From NCBI GenBank assembly GCA_026826555.1, contig JAKSZT010037307.1:1317879-1381878 (forward strand): a stretch of DNA of 64,000 nt, given 5' to 3'. Shown piece after piece: positions 22,201-37,147 of the stretch (within the stretch, counting starts at the first letter, position 1; every line of letters begins with the position of its first letter). Source of the stretch: Tolypeutes matacus (taxonomy: Eukaryota; Chordata; Mammalia; Cingulata; Chlamyphoridae). The notes beneath the pieces were generated by a model. That model made no database searches. It was given only the letters and a program-made list of their open reading frames with translations, and was not told where the DNA came from. Position numbers and translations under genes: made by a program.

Positions 22201-25200
22201 GCAGGTGGGGGCCCACCCAATCCTCCCTGCTCTGGTCGCTTCCCCTCAGGTGCTCCTGGCACTCGGGGGGCTCCTCTTAGGGCGAGGGATGAGTGGGAAG
22301 AATGGTGACAGTCACAATCTTCCTGGGGTGGGGGCAGGGGGATGCAGAGGGGCTCACCTGGGGGAACTCACTCAGCAGGCTGAGGGAGATGGCTCCTGAC
22401 CCACAGCCCACCTCCAGGATGAGGGGGCCACCTTGGGTTCCCACCACATAAGGCATCTGGGCTGCCTCCTCCAGCACCCATTCAACCAGCTCCTGAGGGG
22501 CACAGGGGTCTAGATCAGAGTTGGTGCCAACCTGATCCCTGCGGCTCTTGGCACAGAGGCCTGAGTGTGGTTAGCCCCTGTTTCTGTGGAAAGGGGCTAT
22601 GGCCAAAGCCAAACTGAACTCCATATAAGCTGGGGCCAAGGGCAGGCATCCCTGCCTCTCCATACCTCAGTTTCTCCTTCTATAAAATTGAACACAGCTG
22701 AGAATAGACCACCATATTGAGGTCTGGTGGGGCATAAACGGAACTACGTTTGTGGGGTACTACGTACCCCATGCCTGCTACACACCAAGTGCTCGATGGC
22801 GTCCAGCTAAGCCCTTTACAGGTAGCTTCTCACTTGTGCTCACAGCAGATCTGTGCCCAGGGTCCCCTGCTGCAGCCTGGCTAGTGGTTCTTGGGCACTC
22901 CCTCTGTGCCAGGCCCTGCTTCCAGAGCTTTCCCTGTTGGATCCTTTAATGGGCCATGAGGAAACTGAGGCCTGGGGTCAAGACCCTGCTGGAAGCCTGG
23001 CCTGTGGAATTAGGGAGTCGGGGTGTCCCTGACTTCCTCACAGAGCTGAGCTTGGGAGAGAGAGGAATGGCCCAGAGTGAGGCCGCGAGGCTCCTGGTGG
23101 GGAGAAGGGAGAGCTGCAGGCAGCTGGGCATGGGATGAGTGGGCATGGGCATGAGGGGAGGTGCCAAGCTACACCCTCCACCTTGGTGGGGGTGAGGTGG
23201 ACAGGAGACACTTTCACTTTGGAAACAAAGGTTTCAAGTCTCATCTGCCTGCCTGCTGCCTGCTGGGACTGTGAGTGGAAGCCAATATAGAGTAGGGGAG
23301 CAGGGGAGGGGGGACTGCTGCACCCCAGTGGCCACCACTGCAGAAATGCATCCAACCAGCAGTGGAGTGGGGACTTGAGTGGTCGGGCGTGGAGCAGGGG
23401 AAAGGCAGTGAAGCCTAGGTTGGGGCTCACCTCTCCTACCAAGCCAAAAGCTCCAAGATGGGAAGGCCTGGGGTCCGACCCACTGAGAGGTCTCTTGGCT
23501 ACTTCCCATGTGCTGGGCAAACTCAGTGGCCCTGGGAAGCTACCCTCTGGCCCTTAGAACCCTAGGTCCTCTTAAATCCCCAGTGCCACCAGCCAGGCCC
23601 CAACGGAGCAGAGGGGCACAGACCAGTCAGAGCCAATTTCCACATAAGCTGAGTCCCCAAAAACATCTCATCCTGCCAGGACTCCCAACCCAGGAGCCAA
23701 GCTCATCCATCCCAAGGGTAACAAATCCAAGTGAGGCAGAATTTGGCCAGCAGGTCCAACTCTCCCTGTTCCAAACCAACTATTGCCTGTGGGAGAAGGA
23801 GCCCGGCTCTGGCAGGAGAGGCCTTCCGCTCACTCGCTCCCGCCGGCCCTGTGCCAGCCTTGTGCCAGACTGCTGAGGCACTCGCAGCAAACTGGGCAAG
23901 CAAGGCTGGGGATGGCAGAGTGAGCAGTCTAGGGCTGCAGCCAAGAGCCTGTGGTCTCAGTGGTAAGGGCACGTGCTGAAAGGCCAGCAGGGCGGCTGGG
24001 GCTCATCAGGCGTGTGAGCTTCTCTCAGCTTCCTGGCCACAAACAGACCTACCCTGGCTAGAGAATGACCCCTCAGCCAGCCACCCCACAGATACCCGAC
24101 CTCAGACAGAGGTACCACAGAGGTGATCAGCCACCCCAGGCAGGGTGTGAGGCTCAGAGATTGTGGCCCAACTGCCGCCAGAGGCTCCTCACCCCTCCCT
24201 TGCCCTCTAGATCGTGGGAGGCTCATCTTGGTTGTGGGACCACCTGGGGGTCAGGGATGGAGACGAGCCCAAAGAAGTCCAGAAACTCTTCCCCACCCAG
24301 TGGAGAGCCTCGCTCAGGCTCTATGGGGGCTGAGAACCAAGCCAGTCACAGGTCCAGGCACCTCCTCCAGGTGAACCTGGAAAGAAGGGCAGGCAGCTGT
24401 TGACTCTGCCTGGGGCCACCACCCCATCATGGACTCTACACCTCTTCAAGACCTTGACCCAAGGCCTCAGCAGGACCTGAGGGCTGCGAGCACCCCCCAT
24501 TAGGCTTGCAGCCCAAGGAAGGTGGCGCTTGCTTCTCCTAAGCCAATCACTGCTTAGGCACTGAGCTGCCCCTCCCCCACAGAGCCTCCCCTCACCAGGC
24601 TGGGCAGGAGCGGCTCACACCCCTAGGCTAGGGTTTCCCACTGCTCAGGCCGAAAGACTGGGGACTGAGCCGCCTTCCCACCCCCAGGGGAAACCCAACT
24701 TGCCCGGGCCACACACCACCTGCAACTTTGCATTTCAAACTTCTGCACCCATCATCAGAAACCTCCCTTTAGCGGATGGAGAGAACGCAGGGGCCACGAT
24801 CCCGCCCCTGCACCCACTCGTTGCCACAGGCCACGTCCTCTCGAGTTCTTGGTAAGGCACCCCAGTGCGGCTTCATGTTGCTGTGAACGTGGCAAGTTCT
24901 CAGAAATGCCTGTACTGAGAGGTGAGGACCCGGCCTCCCAGCCGCAGCCCCCTCCCCTGTAGCGGCCTGCTCTGCTGGCCCAGACCCAGACAGGAAAGGG
25001 GCAGCCATGTGGAAGCCGGAAGTCCACACCCAACACTCAGAACCTCAGAACACATGGTTGGTGCCAGGTCAGCTCTGAGGGGACTTGAAGGTCACCATGG
25101 TGGCTGCCCTCCCATGCTATGCCTGGCTGCTTCAGGGGGTGGCCAGAAACCACACGTTTGGGGGAGTCACAGGGTGCTTCCTGTCTTGGGTCTCTGTATA

Positions 25201-27186
25201 CCATCCCAGCCCATGCCAATCCCAGTTGGGGTAGTTCCATGCGAGATGTGGGGCCCTGACCCAGGAGTCAGAAAGTCTGGGAACTGCCTCTATACTGTCC
25301 CACCTGGCAGCCCTGTGACTTCAGTGAGGCTTCAGATTCCCTACTGCCTCTTCTCTGCATGATGTGGGGACAAGAGAAGGCAGAGGGTCTCCTACCTGGA
25401 GGGCAGAGGATGGGAGAAAGAGCAGGGGCTCTGGGCCCCTGGATGGGGCAGGTGGACAACCTGACCCACTTGCTTTGCTCTCTCTGGTCCCAGCTCTGCC
25501 ACCTATAAGGTCAGAGGGAAGCCCAAGGAGAGCCACAGAAAGTGTCCCTCTCAGGATAAGGGGGCCTCACCAAGGAACGGCATGCCTGGGTCACATACCT
25601 CTAGTCCTAAGCATTTAGGAGACAGACATAGACAATTACCCAACCAGACGGTAGACCTGAGAGGACCACCAAGTCAGATTCTCTGTCCTGGAGGCCCAAA
25701 GGGGGCAGGATCCTGCCCAAGGCAGCTGAGGCAGGGCCTCCAGGTATCCACTTCATTCCCACCTCCTGAGAAGATGCCAAAGCATGTCTTTTTCCCATGG
25801 ATTGGGTGGGCTGTAGGGTCCCCCAGGCCACATGACCGGACAGATCCCAGGGAAATGGCAGGAACAGGCTGGGGCACACTGGCCACTGCCAGCCCTGGGA
25901 ATTGGGGCAGTGGCTTAGGACCAGAAGCCAGTCAAGGGGGCCAGCAGGAATGCTCTGCCCTCAAGGCCTCACCAACCCTGCCTGCAGGGAAAGGAACTGT
26001 CCCTGAGGATTGTTGTCTTGGGGCTCCAGCGCCCCCTGGAGGAAGTCTTAGGCAAGACAGATGCTCTGAACCACACCCTTAGCCCCATCCTGCTTTGCCC
26101 TGATGACATACCCACCTCTGTCTCTGGTCGAGGGATGAACACTGGGGGTGCCATCTTCAGACTGAGCCCCCGGAAGTCCCACTCCCCAAGGATGTACTGC
26201 ACAGGAATCCTGCAGAGAGGGCACCCAAGTGGCTGTCACTAAGACAGCCATGCCTGGCAGGACACCTTGGTTCACAGAGAAAAGCATCAGGCAGGTCCAT
26301 GCTTCCTGTGTTCGTGGACTCCTAACCAAGACCTTCCCTCCCTCCCCCCTTCCCACTTACTGCTCTGGGTTCCGCCTTGCCACTTCCCCACTCTGACACC
26401 TCCCTAGTCCTTGAGCACTTTCCTCCTCCCAGACCATGGACTTGGTGGAGGAGGCGAAGGTTTGACCCCCCTTCCCTCATGGAATCTGCGGGCCTGGCCC
26501 ATGGGCGCTCACCTTTGTAATCGGCGGCTACTCAGCTCCTGGATGCACTGCAGCTGCCGAGGGTTCAGGGGCTGAGTCCAAAGTGCCGGTCTCAGGCTCT
26601 GAAACTGACCCCACAGAAGATGTGAGTGGCGGGCTCTCTAGGCCTGGAGCCCCTGACTCGAGGTTCTTATGCGGACAATGCCTGTGACCCTTCACTGGCC
26701 ATCTTGGTCATTCCTGAGCCCTTAGTGCCCAGCACACAACAGGCACCAAAATAGTTTGTTGGGTGATTGAATAAATATCTGCCTAAGGCATTCCTTCAGA
26801 AATTTCCCACCAATCTCAGCCAAGTAGAGAGGTGGCTAGGTGGTGGCAGCTGGGAGGCCAGCTCTGGGTGAAGCAGAAGGCCTGGGTGTCTCTTCCCCAG
26901 GGTTCTCTCTCTGCCCTCCCCACTCCCCACCCACCCTCCTGACACCACTGCACTTAACTGTTTTGGCTCCAAGGACATGGGCGATGATGTATTCACTGGA
27001 TTCCCGGGCCTCAGGGATGCCCCTTTCCTCAAAGACTGCTGTCCAGTGGCTTACTAGCTCTGTGGCACTCATTAGCCCAGCTGGGGGTGGATGGGGTAGC
27101 CATGAGCTGAAGGCCCAGCCCTGGATGCCTACCCTCCTCCCTGGGCCAGGCAGTAGGGCCGATAGCATTCGGCTCCAAAGTCTCAT
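19196..27186 (-). CDS. HEMK1: HEMK1, mitochondrial release-factor glutamine N5-methyltransferase (10 coding exons)
   Basis: Family role: methylates the glutamine of the GGQ motif of mitochondrial translation release factors, using S-adenosylmethionine. Coding exons on the minus strand, in order: 27186-26959, 26604-26513, 26209-26116, 22492-22358, 22021-21957, 21679-21630, 20739-20631, 19815-19720, 19570-19457 and 19289-19196. All introns have GT-AG ends and all phases agree, giving 358 residues plus TGA. The first about 30 residues are arginine-rich with almost no acids, as in a mitochondrial presequence. Motif I is EVGCGSG (165-171), an acidic residue for the SAM ribose is in VIAVD (190), and the catalytic NPPY is 240-243. 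I remember human HEMK1 as 338 residues, ending soon after RPRFL; here the last exon adds about 18 residues. The gene is head to head with C3orf18. The 5' UTR exon is not certain. Confidence 0.95.
19457..19570 (-). CDS. HEMK1: HEMK1 coding exon 9 (residues 290-328)
   Basis: 114 bases encoding [20 protein letters not shown] and [13 protein letters not shown]. Acceptor CACATAG, donor GTAAGG; arginine 328 is split. Confidence 0.94.
19720..19815 (-). CDS. HEMK1: HEMK1 coding exon 8 (residues 258-290)
   Basis: 96 bases encoding [20 protein letters not shown] then [11 protein letters not shown]. Acceptor CTCCAG, donor GTATGG; glycine 290 is split. Confidence 0.94.
20631..20739 (-). CDS. HEMK1: HEMK1 coding exon 7 (residues 222-258), catalytic NPPY
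   Basis: 109 bases encoding [10 protein letters not shown] and [20 protein letters not shown] binds the substrate glutamine in this family. Acceptor CCACAG, donor GTACTA. Confidence 0.95.
21630..21679 (-). CDS. HEMK1: HEMK1 coding exon 6 (residues 205-222)
   Basis: Only 50 bases, encoding [16 protein letters not shown]. Acceptor CTCCAG, donor GTACCC; glutamate 222 is split G/AG with the next exon. Confidence 0.9.
21957..22021 (-). CDS. HEMK1: HEMK1 coding exon 5 (residues 184-205)
   Basis: 65 bases encoding [20 protein letters not shown]. The aspartate of VIAVD is the expected ribose-binding acid. Acceptor GGACAG, donor GTAGGC. Confidence 0.93.
22358..22492 (-). CDS. HEMK1: HEMK1 coding exon 4 (residues 139-183), SAM-binding motif I
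   Basis: 135 bases, 45 codons, phase 0 at both ends. It holds [17 protein letters not shown], the glycine-rich SAM-binding loop. Acceptor CCTCAG, donor GTGAGC. Confidence 0.95.
22493..26115 (-). other. HEMK1 intron 3, about 3.6 kb
   Basis: Lies between coding exons 3 and 4. Unique, moderately GC-rich sequence; a MIR-like piece may be present near 22930-22975 (GGAAACTGAGGC). I see no nested gene. Confidence 0.5.
26116..26209 (-). CDS. HEMK1: HEMK1 coding exon 3 (residues 107-138)
   Basis: 94 bases encoding [12 protein letters not shown] and [11 protein letters not shown], the conserved PrmC/HemK linker with the IPRPETE motif near the SAM site. Acceptor CTGCAG, donor GTGGGT. Confidence 0.94.
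26513..26604 (-). CDS. HEMK1: HEMK1 coding exon 2 (residues 77-107)
   Basis: 92 bases encoding [20 protein letters not shown] and the RRLQR segment. Acceptor GGTCAG, donor GTGAGC; arginine 107 is split with the next exon. Confidence 0.93.
26959..27186 (-). CDS. HEMK1: HEMK1 coding exon 1 (residues 1-76)
   Basis: It starts at ATG 27186-27184, the only start that gives the family N terminus (MRLWSRML). It encodes the presequence and the first helices of the N-terminal domain ([18 protein letters not shown]). Donor is ACA then GTTAAG, phase 0. Confidence 0.93.
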
Positions 27187-28080
27187 GTCTCAGGGAAAGG
27201 ATCCCTTGAGCACTCCCAAGACCCCAAGTCTCCCTTGTGATGTCAGTAGGCTGAAGTGGGCACTGAAGGTGGTCCTTGGCCCCAGCCAGGTAGAGATAGG
27301 TTGGTTAGAAGTTCCAGATCCCCAAAGTGGCTCTGGTTCTCAGATGAAGCTGCCACCCTGGAGGAGGGGGAGAGAACCAGGAGAGCAGCTGAGCCTTGTG
27401 TGACTCTGCTGCCCTGCTCCATGCCAGCATGGGGCTTGCTTTCCACCCATTGCCTGAGAGGGGGCATGCTCTTACTCTTTTATCTCCTTTTTTCATTTTA
27501 GACCCTCACTCACCTGTTTGATTCTTCTTTTATTGGCCAGTTATGTATTCTTCCCATTTTGAGTTGAAGTGAGCTGAACCCATAGCTTAGTGCCTGTTAA
27601 TAAATGGGACTGGTGGTGGGTTAGGGCACAGGGTTTAGAGTCAAACAGATCTGTGATTGACCCGGAGCGTGTGACCTTGGGCAAGTCATTGTATCTAAGT
27701 TTCAGTTTCCTCATCCTTAAATGGAAAGAATAACATCAACCCCATGGTGAGCAGTGCATTAATCAATGAGTGTCAAGGGCCTGAGAGACACACAGCAGAG
27801 ACCAGACCGTTTCAGCCTCCTAATTAACATCGCAGGACAGAGATTGCCTTTGCTTGAGTTTTGCTTCTGACATTTTGCATGTACTGTTATTAATTTGTAT
27901 GCTATACTTTCCCACCGATTTAACCCATGATCCCAGACGTCAGCGTTAGCTGCCAGCTAAAAATATGACAATTTTGTTAATTTTATATTTAAATAATTGC
28001 AAATAAGTTTAACTGAAGGTTCAAAATCAGTGAACCCTTTTCCTTCCAGACAGACCAAGTTCAAACCAGCGTTTATTGTG
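27187..28080 (-). other. HEMK1 5' flank or first intron
   Basis: Holds a MIR copy (about 27610-27770: GTGTGACCTTGGGCAAGTCA, TCAGTTTCCTCATCCTTAAA) and an AT-rich patch (about 27820-28020). A possible donor for a noncoding first exon is CGCAG then GTAGGG on the minus strand, with the last exonic base at 28445; a possible acceptor is CACTTCAG upstream of the start codon. Neither is proven. Confidence 0.4.
27610..27770 (+). repeat. MIR SINE fragment
   Basis: Sense order of MIR core motifs: GGTTTAGAGTCAAACAGATC, GTGTGACCTTGGGCAAGTCA, then TCAGTTTCCTCATCCTTAAA. Confidence 0.8.
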
Positions 28081-29050
28081 CGCCTGCTGAGTCAGAGACA
28101 AACAAGCGCCGTTGCAGAGGAGAGAAAAGGAGGCTCCGAGAGCGGAAGCGACTTCCCCAAGGTCATCCAGCGAGGGACTATCCCACCACGCAGGGCACCA
28201 ACTCGAGTCCACCGCACTCCAGAGGCGGCTCTGTCCAAATGACGGCTGCCCCGGGAGAAGCAGAAGCCAGAAGGCAGAGGCGCGGGCCCCCTCCCAGCTC
28301 CGCTCAGCATTACTAGTGACCAAGGAGAGGTCGCCTCCTCCCCGGGCCTGCTTCCCACTGTACAAAGGAGCGATAGGGCCGTCCAGGCCTCGAAGACGCT
28401 ACAGGACGGACGTCTCCACCCGGTTCCCCGCCTCAAGCCCCTACCTGCGCGAGGAGCAGCCCCACCCGGCCGCCCGCGACAGAAGCGGGCCCAGCCCCGG
28501 CTCCCGGACGTGTGTGCCCCGTGGAGCGCTCCCTCGGACGCCCTCTTCCGGGGTCGGCGCAACTGAGCAAGGGCTCGGGCGGAACCGTTGCCCCGGCTCC
28601 AGGGTTCCTAGAGCCACCGGGTTCTACCCGGGACAGCCCTGCGGACTGTGGGGGAGGCTGTGAACGCCACGCCGCCTACACCCGCAAGCCCACGGGCGCG
28701 AAAGCGAGAGGACGTGTGTGGCCGGGACATGTCTCCAGCGCGGAGACGGCTGGAGTAAACTTTCAGGGTCCCGGCCTTGGCTGGACGGAGGAGCCCAGAG
28801 CCAGCGGCGAGCCCCGACGTGCCACGAGCGGGCCCTGGGCCCGGGGACGGGCCCGACGCCAGGGGGCGTGGTCCAGCAGAGCCTTGGGCGGGGTCAATGC
28901 TGGGGGCGGGGCCAGTGCTGGGGGCGGGACCCAGTGTCGGGGACCCGGCCGAGCGCAGTGGCCGGAGCCGACCCGGGGCTGGGTGGCGACCGGGACGGGG
29001 GCCACCGAGCTCCGGGTTGGGGCAGAGCATTTAGGATTTGGAGCAGCGAG
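28080..29050. promoter_or_regulatory. CpG-rich promoter block on the HEMK1 side
   Basis: Dense CpG in otherwise CpG-poor DNA, lying upstream of the HEMK1 start codon on its transcribed side. Together with the block at 30440-31240 it is placed as expected for a divergent HEMK1/C3orf18 promoter region. Initiation sites cannot be read from sequence alone. Confidence 0.7.
28884..28945 (+). repeat. Tandem GC-box repeat
   Basis: A unit of about 17 bases built around GCTGGGGGCGGGGCCAGT repeats three times with small changes (GGGCGGGGTCAATGCTGG, then GGGGCGGGGCCAGTGCTGG, then GGGGCGGGACCCAGTGTCGG). Each unit carries an Sp1-type GC box. Confidence 0.75.
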
Positions 29051-29356
29051 CCTTAACTCCGGCGCCGGAGCCCTGGGGTCAAATCTGCACTCCGTTGCCA
29101 GCTTGTCGTGCGGCTTTGTCCAGGGGCCTGATCGTCTCCGGGCCTCAGTTTCTCCTTCTAGGAAATTCAAGGCATGTCAGTGGCCCGCAAGGTGTGGCAC
29201 TCCCCAGAATCTACTGGGGAGAGGGACTTTCAGTGAACACGCAGCTCCCAGGGCTACGTCCCAGCCTGGGGGACCCGGGGGACCTGGCTTTGTAACAGCT
29301 CAGTGGGCGATCCCCAGGAGCTTAGCTGAAAATCGGCGGATTAAGAGGGAGTCCGG

Positions 29357-30083
29357 TAAAACCAAATTCGTAATATATACTCAATTCAGACAATCTTTTA
29401 TCTATAGATTAAAAATCACTTCATTTTCAGCAAAATGTTTTGGTATAGAATTATTTGAAAACCAAGAAGATAAGTTTTTGTTACTGTTTTCCTCCATTAT
29501 CTCATAATTGGTATCCATTTTTTCTTGGTATATACAAATGGTAAAAATGTTTATAAAATTACAGTAGGTGAATCTTACAAAAATTAAAATACAGGTGGCC
29601 AAAAAGTCTGAAAACATAGACAGTATATATTTTTTAATAAAGTTAACTCCCTTGATTACTTCTTCTCAGGTATGCTAAAGGTACAAGTTTATTCAGTGAA
29701 AATTAGAGGCTACAAATCATCTAAGGCAATGCATCGTAGATGTATATGAAAGGATTGATGAAAATGCTACCTTAATGCATATTGTTCATTGCAATTTTGC
29801 TCAGCTTTTTGAATTGTTAGAAACACACACTGAACATAGCATGTATTATAAGGAAACTATTTATTATGTATTTGGTCTACATTTCCAGACTTTATAGCCC
29901 TCTGAACAATTGCAATTCAGAAGACTGAAGAATAATCACTTGTTTTAAACCCTGTTAAAATAGTCAACACAAAAAGGATATATTATACTGTGTAAGGTAT
30001 CTCCTATATATAATTTTTCCTAATTGATCCCATTTTGTTCCAGTCATTAAACTTTCCTGCATAAGTTGAAAAAAAAAAAAAAA
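29357..30083 (+). mobile_element. 727-bp poly(A)-tailed retroinsertion between two CpG blocks
   Basis: AT-rich sequence ending in about 15 As, flanked by the perfect 10-base duplication GGGAGTCCGG (29347-29356 and 30084-30093). This is the signature of L1-mediated insertion. The source transcript is not recognised; no long frame runs through it. It separates GC-rich sequence on each side that would otherwise be continuous. Confidence 0.8.
29592..29904 (+). mobile_element. Possible mariner/Tc1-type remnant with terminal inverted repeats
   Basis: The ends are imperfect inverted repeats of about 30 bases: CAGGTGGCCAAAAAGTCTGA at 29592 against the complement of 29875-29904, which reads CAGAGGGCTATAAAGTCTGG. 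A TA dinucleotide precedes the left end; the right side has AA. Inside, 65 codons are open on the plus strand (29700-29894), with CIVDVYERIDEN and a later FELLETHTEH stretch that reminds me of the C-terminal tail of some mariner-family transposases. No catalytic DDE/D part is present. The family call is inference. Confidence 0.45.
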
Positions 30084-30439
30084 GGGAGTCCGGGGGCCCT
30101 GCCCTGAGAGCTGGCCTCCTCCGCCTCCCTCGTGGCCGGGACCCGCGTGAGCTGGGGGTGGCGATGGCGGGACCTGCGGCGACTTGAGCTCTACCCCTCC
30201 CCGCCCCTCACGCCTCGCCTGCCAGCGCCCCCAGCCCCCGAGGGGAGGCGTACCTTGTCTGAGTTGTACCCAAAGATTTGGGGCGAGGAGGAGCACACAG
30301 GGCAGAAGGAACCCTCCGGCCATGCCCCACCGCCTGAGTGTGTTTGGAAATAAACTGGGGTGGGGGGTGGGGGAGCCGTGGGGTGGAGGAGCCGTAGGTG
30401 GAGGCTACTGTGAGGGGCATGGGGCATAGGAGTAGGTGT

Positions 30440-31240
30440 GCCCGGGGCGGGGTGCCCGACGACAGTACCGCCGCGCCCCCCACTTCTCTGCACTGAAGAT
30501 TCCCCGTTTCTAGCCGGAGTGGGGGCCCGTTTACCAGGAGTCCTCACACCTGAGCCCCCATCTGAGCTGGAAGTCGAGGCCCAGAGAGGGAAAGCAGCTT
30601 GACCAAGATGCAAAGCCAGAAGGAGGTCGAGACGGATCAGAGCTCGCCGCAGGTCCAAGGACTCCCAGTTCAGTGCTCTCCCCGAGCCTCCCGCGCGCGC
30701 CTGTCTGGAGGGGGTGGCGCCCAGGCCGGCCGGGGGCTCGCGTTCTCCCTCGGGAAGGGCTCGCCTGCCACGGCCCCCGCCCGGCCCCGGCGCCAGCGGG
30801 GCGTGAGGGCTGGTCCCAGAGGACTGCGACCCCGCTCCGGGCTCCTGCTCCCGCTGGGGGCGGAGCCAGGCCCGGCAGGCGAGCTGGCCAATGGCGCGCG
30901 GGCTCCAGGCCCGGCAGCCAATCGGAGGCCGGGGGCGCGCGGCGGCGGGGAGGCGGGGCGCGCGGGCGCCGGAGCCCCCGGGACCCCCGCAGACCGCCCG
31001 CGCCGCCGCCGCCCCTGCCCGGGGTCCCGCTGCGCCCCTCCCGGAACTCGACCCGCAGAGCGGGCGCTCGCCGCTGCCACCGGGCCTCTGGGGCCCGCGG
31101 GGCCCGCAGCTCGCAGGTGCAGGGAGGGCGGCCCTCGGTCGGACCTGCCGACCCCCGCGCCGGGCCCCGCCGGCGGCCGCCACCTCCAGCCCCTCCACCG
31201 AGCTCGGCGCCCCGGAGAGGAGAAAGTAAGTGCTGAGGCT
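30440..31240 (+). promoter_or_regulatory. CpG island with the C3orf18 first exon
   Basis: Very high CpG density, strongest from 30670 to 31230. A donor (GAGAGGAGAAA then GTAAGT, last exonic base 31225) would end a noncoding first exon of C3orf18 on the plus strand. CCAAT-type motifs (GCCAATGGC at about 30888, GCCAATCGG at about 30918) lie upstream. Long open frames on both strands here are composition effects. Confidence 0.7.
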
Positions 31241-32690
31241 GCCGCTTTGGTGCCGGGATGGAGGAATCACAGGGCCGCGGAGGCGGGCATGGGGACTGGA
31301 GCAGGGAGGGCTGGGGGCCCTGGCGGAGGACCGTCCGCGGCGCCGAGCCCCGTTACCCGGGTTTCCCTCCCTCAGCCTTTGGACCCCGATGCAGGCCCGG
31401 GAAGTGTGAGCAGGGCCCATCCTCTCCTTTGGATGGAGGAATAAACTGAACCCCAGAGCAAGAGTTAAGGGTCCAGCCCAAGGTCACGCCTGGCGTCAGA
31501 GGCAGAGCCAAGAAGAGAACCCAGGGTTCCTGAAGCACCGAGGCTACCTGGAGGGATGAGCCTCCCCACCACCGCCGCCCTCTGCCAGCCTTGCTCTTTC
31601 CTAAGGGGCCATCCTGAGTGTGTGCACACCCCTTGCACTCCCATGCACACCCATGCACCCGCGCAGGGGGGCACCCCTCATACGCCCATGTGCCAGCATC
31701 ACCCGCTCCTTCTAGGCCTGCTCATCTGCAGCTTGGCTGGGACCCCTCCCACCCTGCCTCCCCCAGGGCCCTCTGGCCTGGAAGGCCTAAGCCTCACCCT
31801 GGTCTGGGCATATCTTCACCCTCTGCCCTCCGCAGGAGGGAAGGGGAGATGGGGCATCTCAAAGTAGGAGCTCCACTCTGCCTCTTGAAGATATGCCCCC
31901 ATCATCTTTCTCCCTGGCAGCCCCTAGACTCCCTTAGGGGGATCCAGTGACCCCGAGAACTTGTAGAGAAGACCTGCCAGAGGACCCACGTTGGGCTCTG
32001 TCTCCTTCCTGTCTTCATGCTCACCTGAGTGTCTCTACACCTGCCCCTGCCCCCACCCCACGCACAGCCGGGATCATCAGCAGGCTGGCTCCAGGGGCCT
32101 CTGTGGCTTGGCCTTTTCTGATTGGGTTGGCCAGGGGGAGAAACACTGACATGCAGTGGGCACCTCCTGGGGGGGGGAGGCGCTGTGCCAAGCTAAGTCT
32201 CTTCTAGGGACTGGTTCATTCTGATATTTTAGGGTCCCAATGACCCTGTGAGTTTCTTAGTATCCCCACTGTAGAGTCAGGAAACCTGAGATGCAGAGAG
32301 GGCCTGCTACCCAGCCACATGACTGAGCTATGCTTTAAAGGCAGGCCTGCCTGATTCTTGGGCAAGTGCTTCCCTCCAGCAAAGGGAACAGCTGTGGTCT
32401 TTTTTTTCCAAGTGGGGTGGGAGGAAGAGGGGGCAGGGGAGGAACTTTTTCTTTCAACCTTCTCCACTGCTTTTCACATCTTCCAGGTATAATAACTTTC
32501 CTGACAAATGGAGGTGGGCAGGGCTTTACTTTCATGTTCCTAAATCCACGTGGGAATCACAGATATATAAAGCACGTGTCCTGATGCCCTCCAACCCTCA
32601 TTTCCCCAGTGCCTTCAGCTCCTTAAGGGACTTCACCTCACGGCCAAGCCTCCATACTCAGTCTCGCAGTTTTTATTCTTTCCTTTCCAG
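31241..32690 (+). other. C3orf18 first intron (probable)
   Basis: Lies between the putative first exon donor at 31226 and the coding exon. A MIR-like fragment occurs near 31430-31540 (AGCCCAAGGTCACGCCTGGC). A good acceptor (TTTTATTCTTTCCTTTCCAG) ends at 32690, with a possible donor downstream at 32773 (AA then GTGAGT) and a second acceptor TTGCCCAG ending about 32817, so a short noncoding exon may be present. Confidence 0.45.
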
Positions 32691-32777
32691 CACGCAGGAA
32701 GGCAGGGGGCTCCCTTTATGCAAGGAGGTGGCCGTGCAGGTGACCACAGGCTGGGACACTCCTGACGTCAGAAGTGA

Positions 32778-37147
<4,370 letters not shown>

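Noticed and set aside
28512..29507. 331-residue plus-strand open frame
   Set aside because: It crosses the promoter block and runs into the retroinsertion; no conserved domain.
30191..31420. 409-residue open frame on the minus strand in the CpG island
   Set aside because: Low complexity in A, G, P and R, overlapping open frames on the other strand; explained by GC content.
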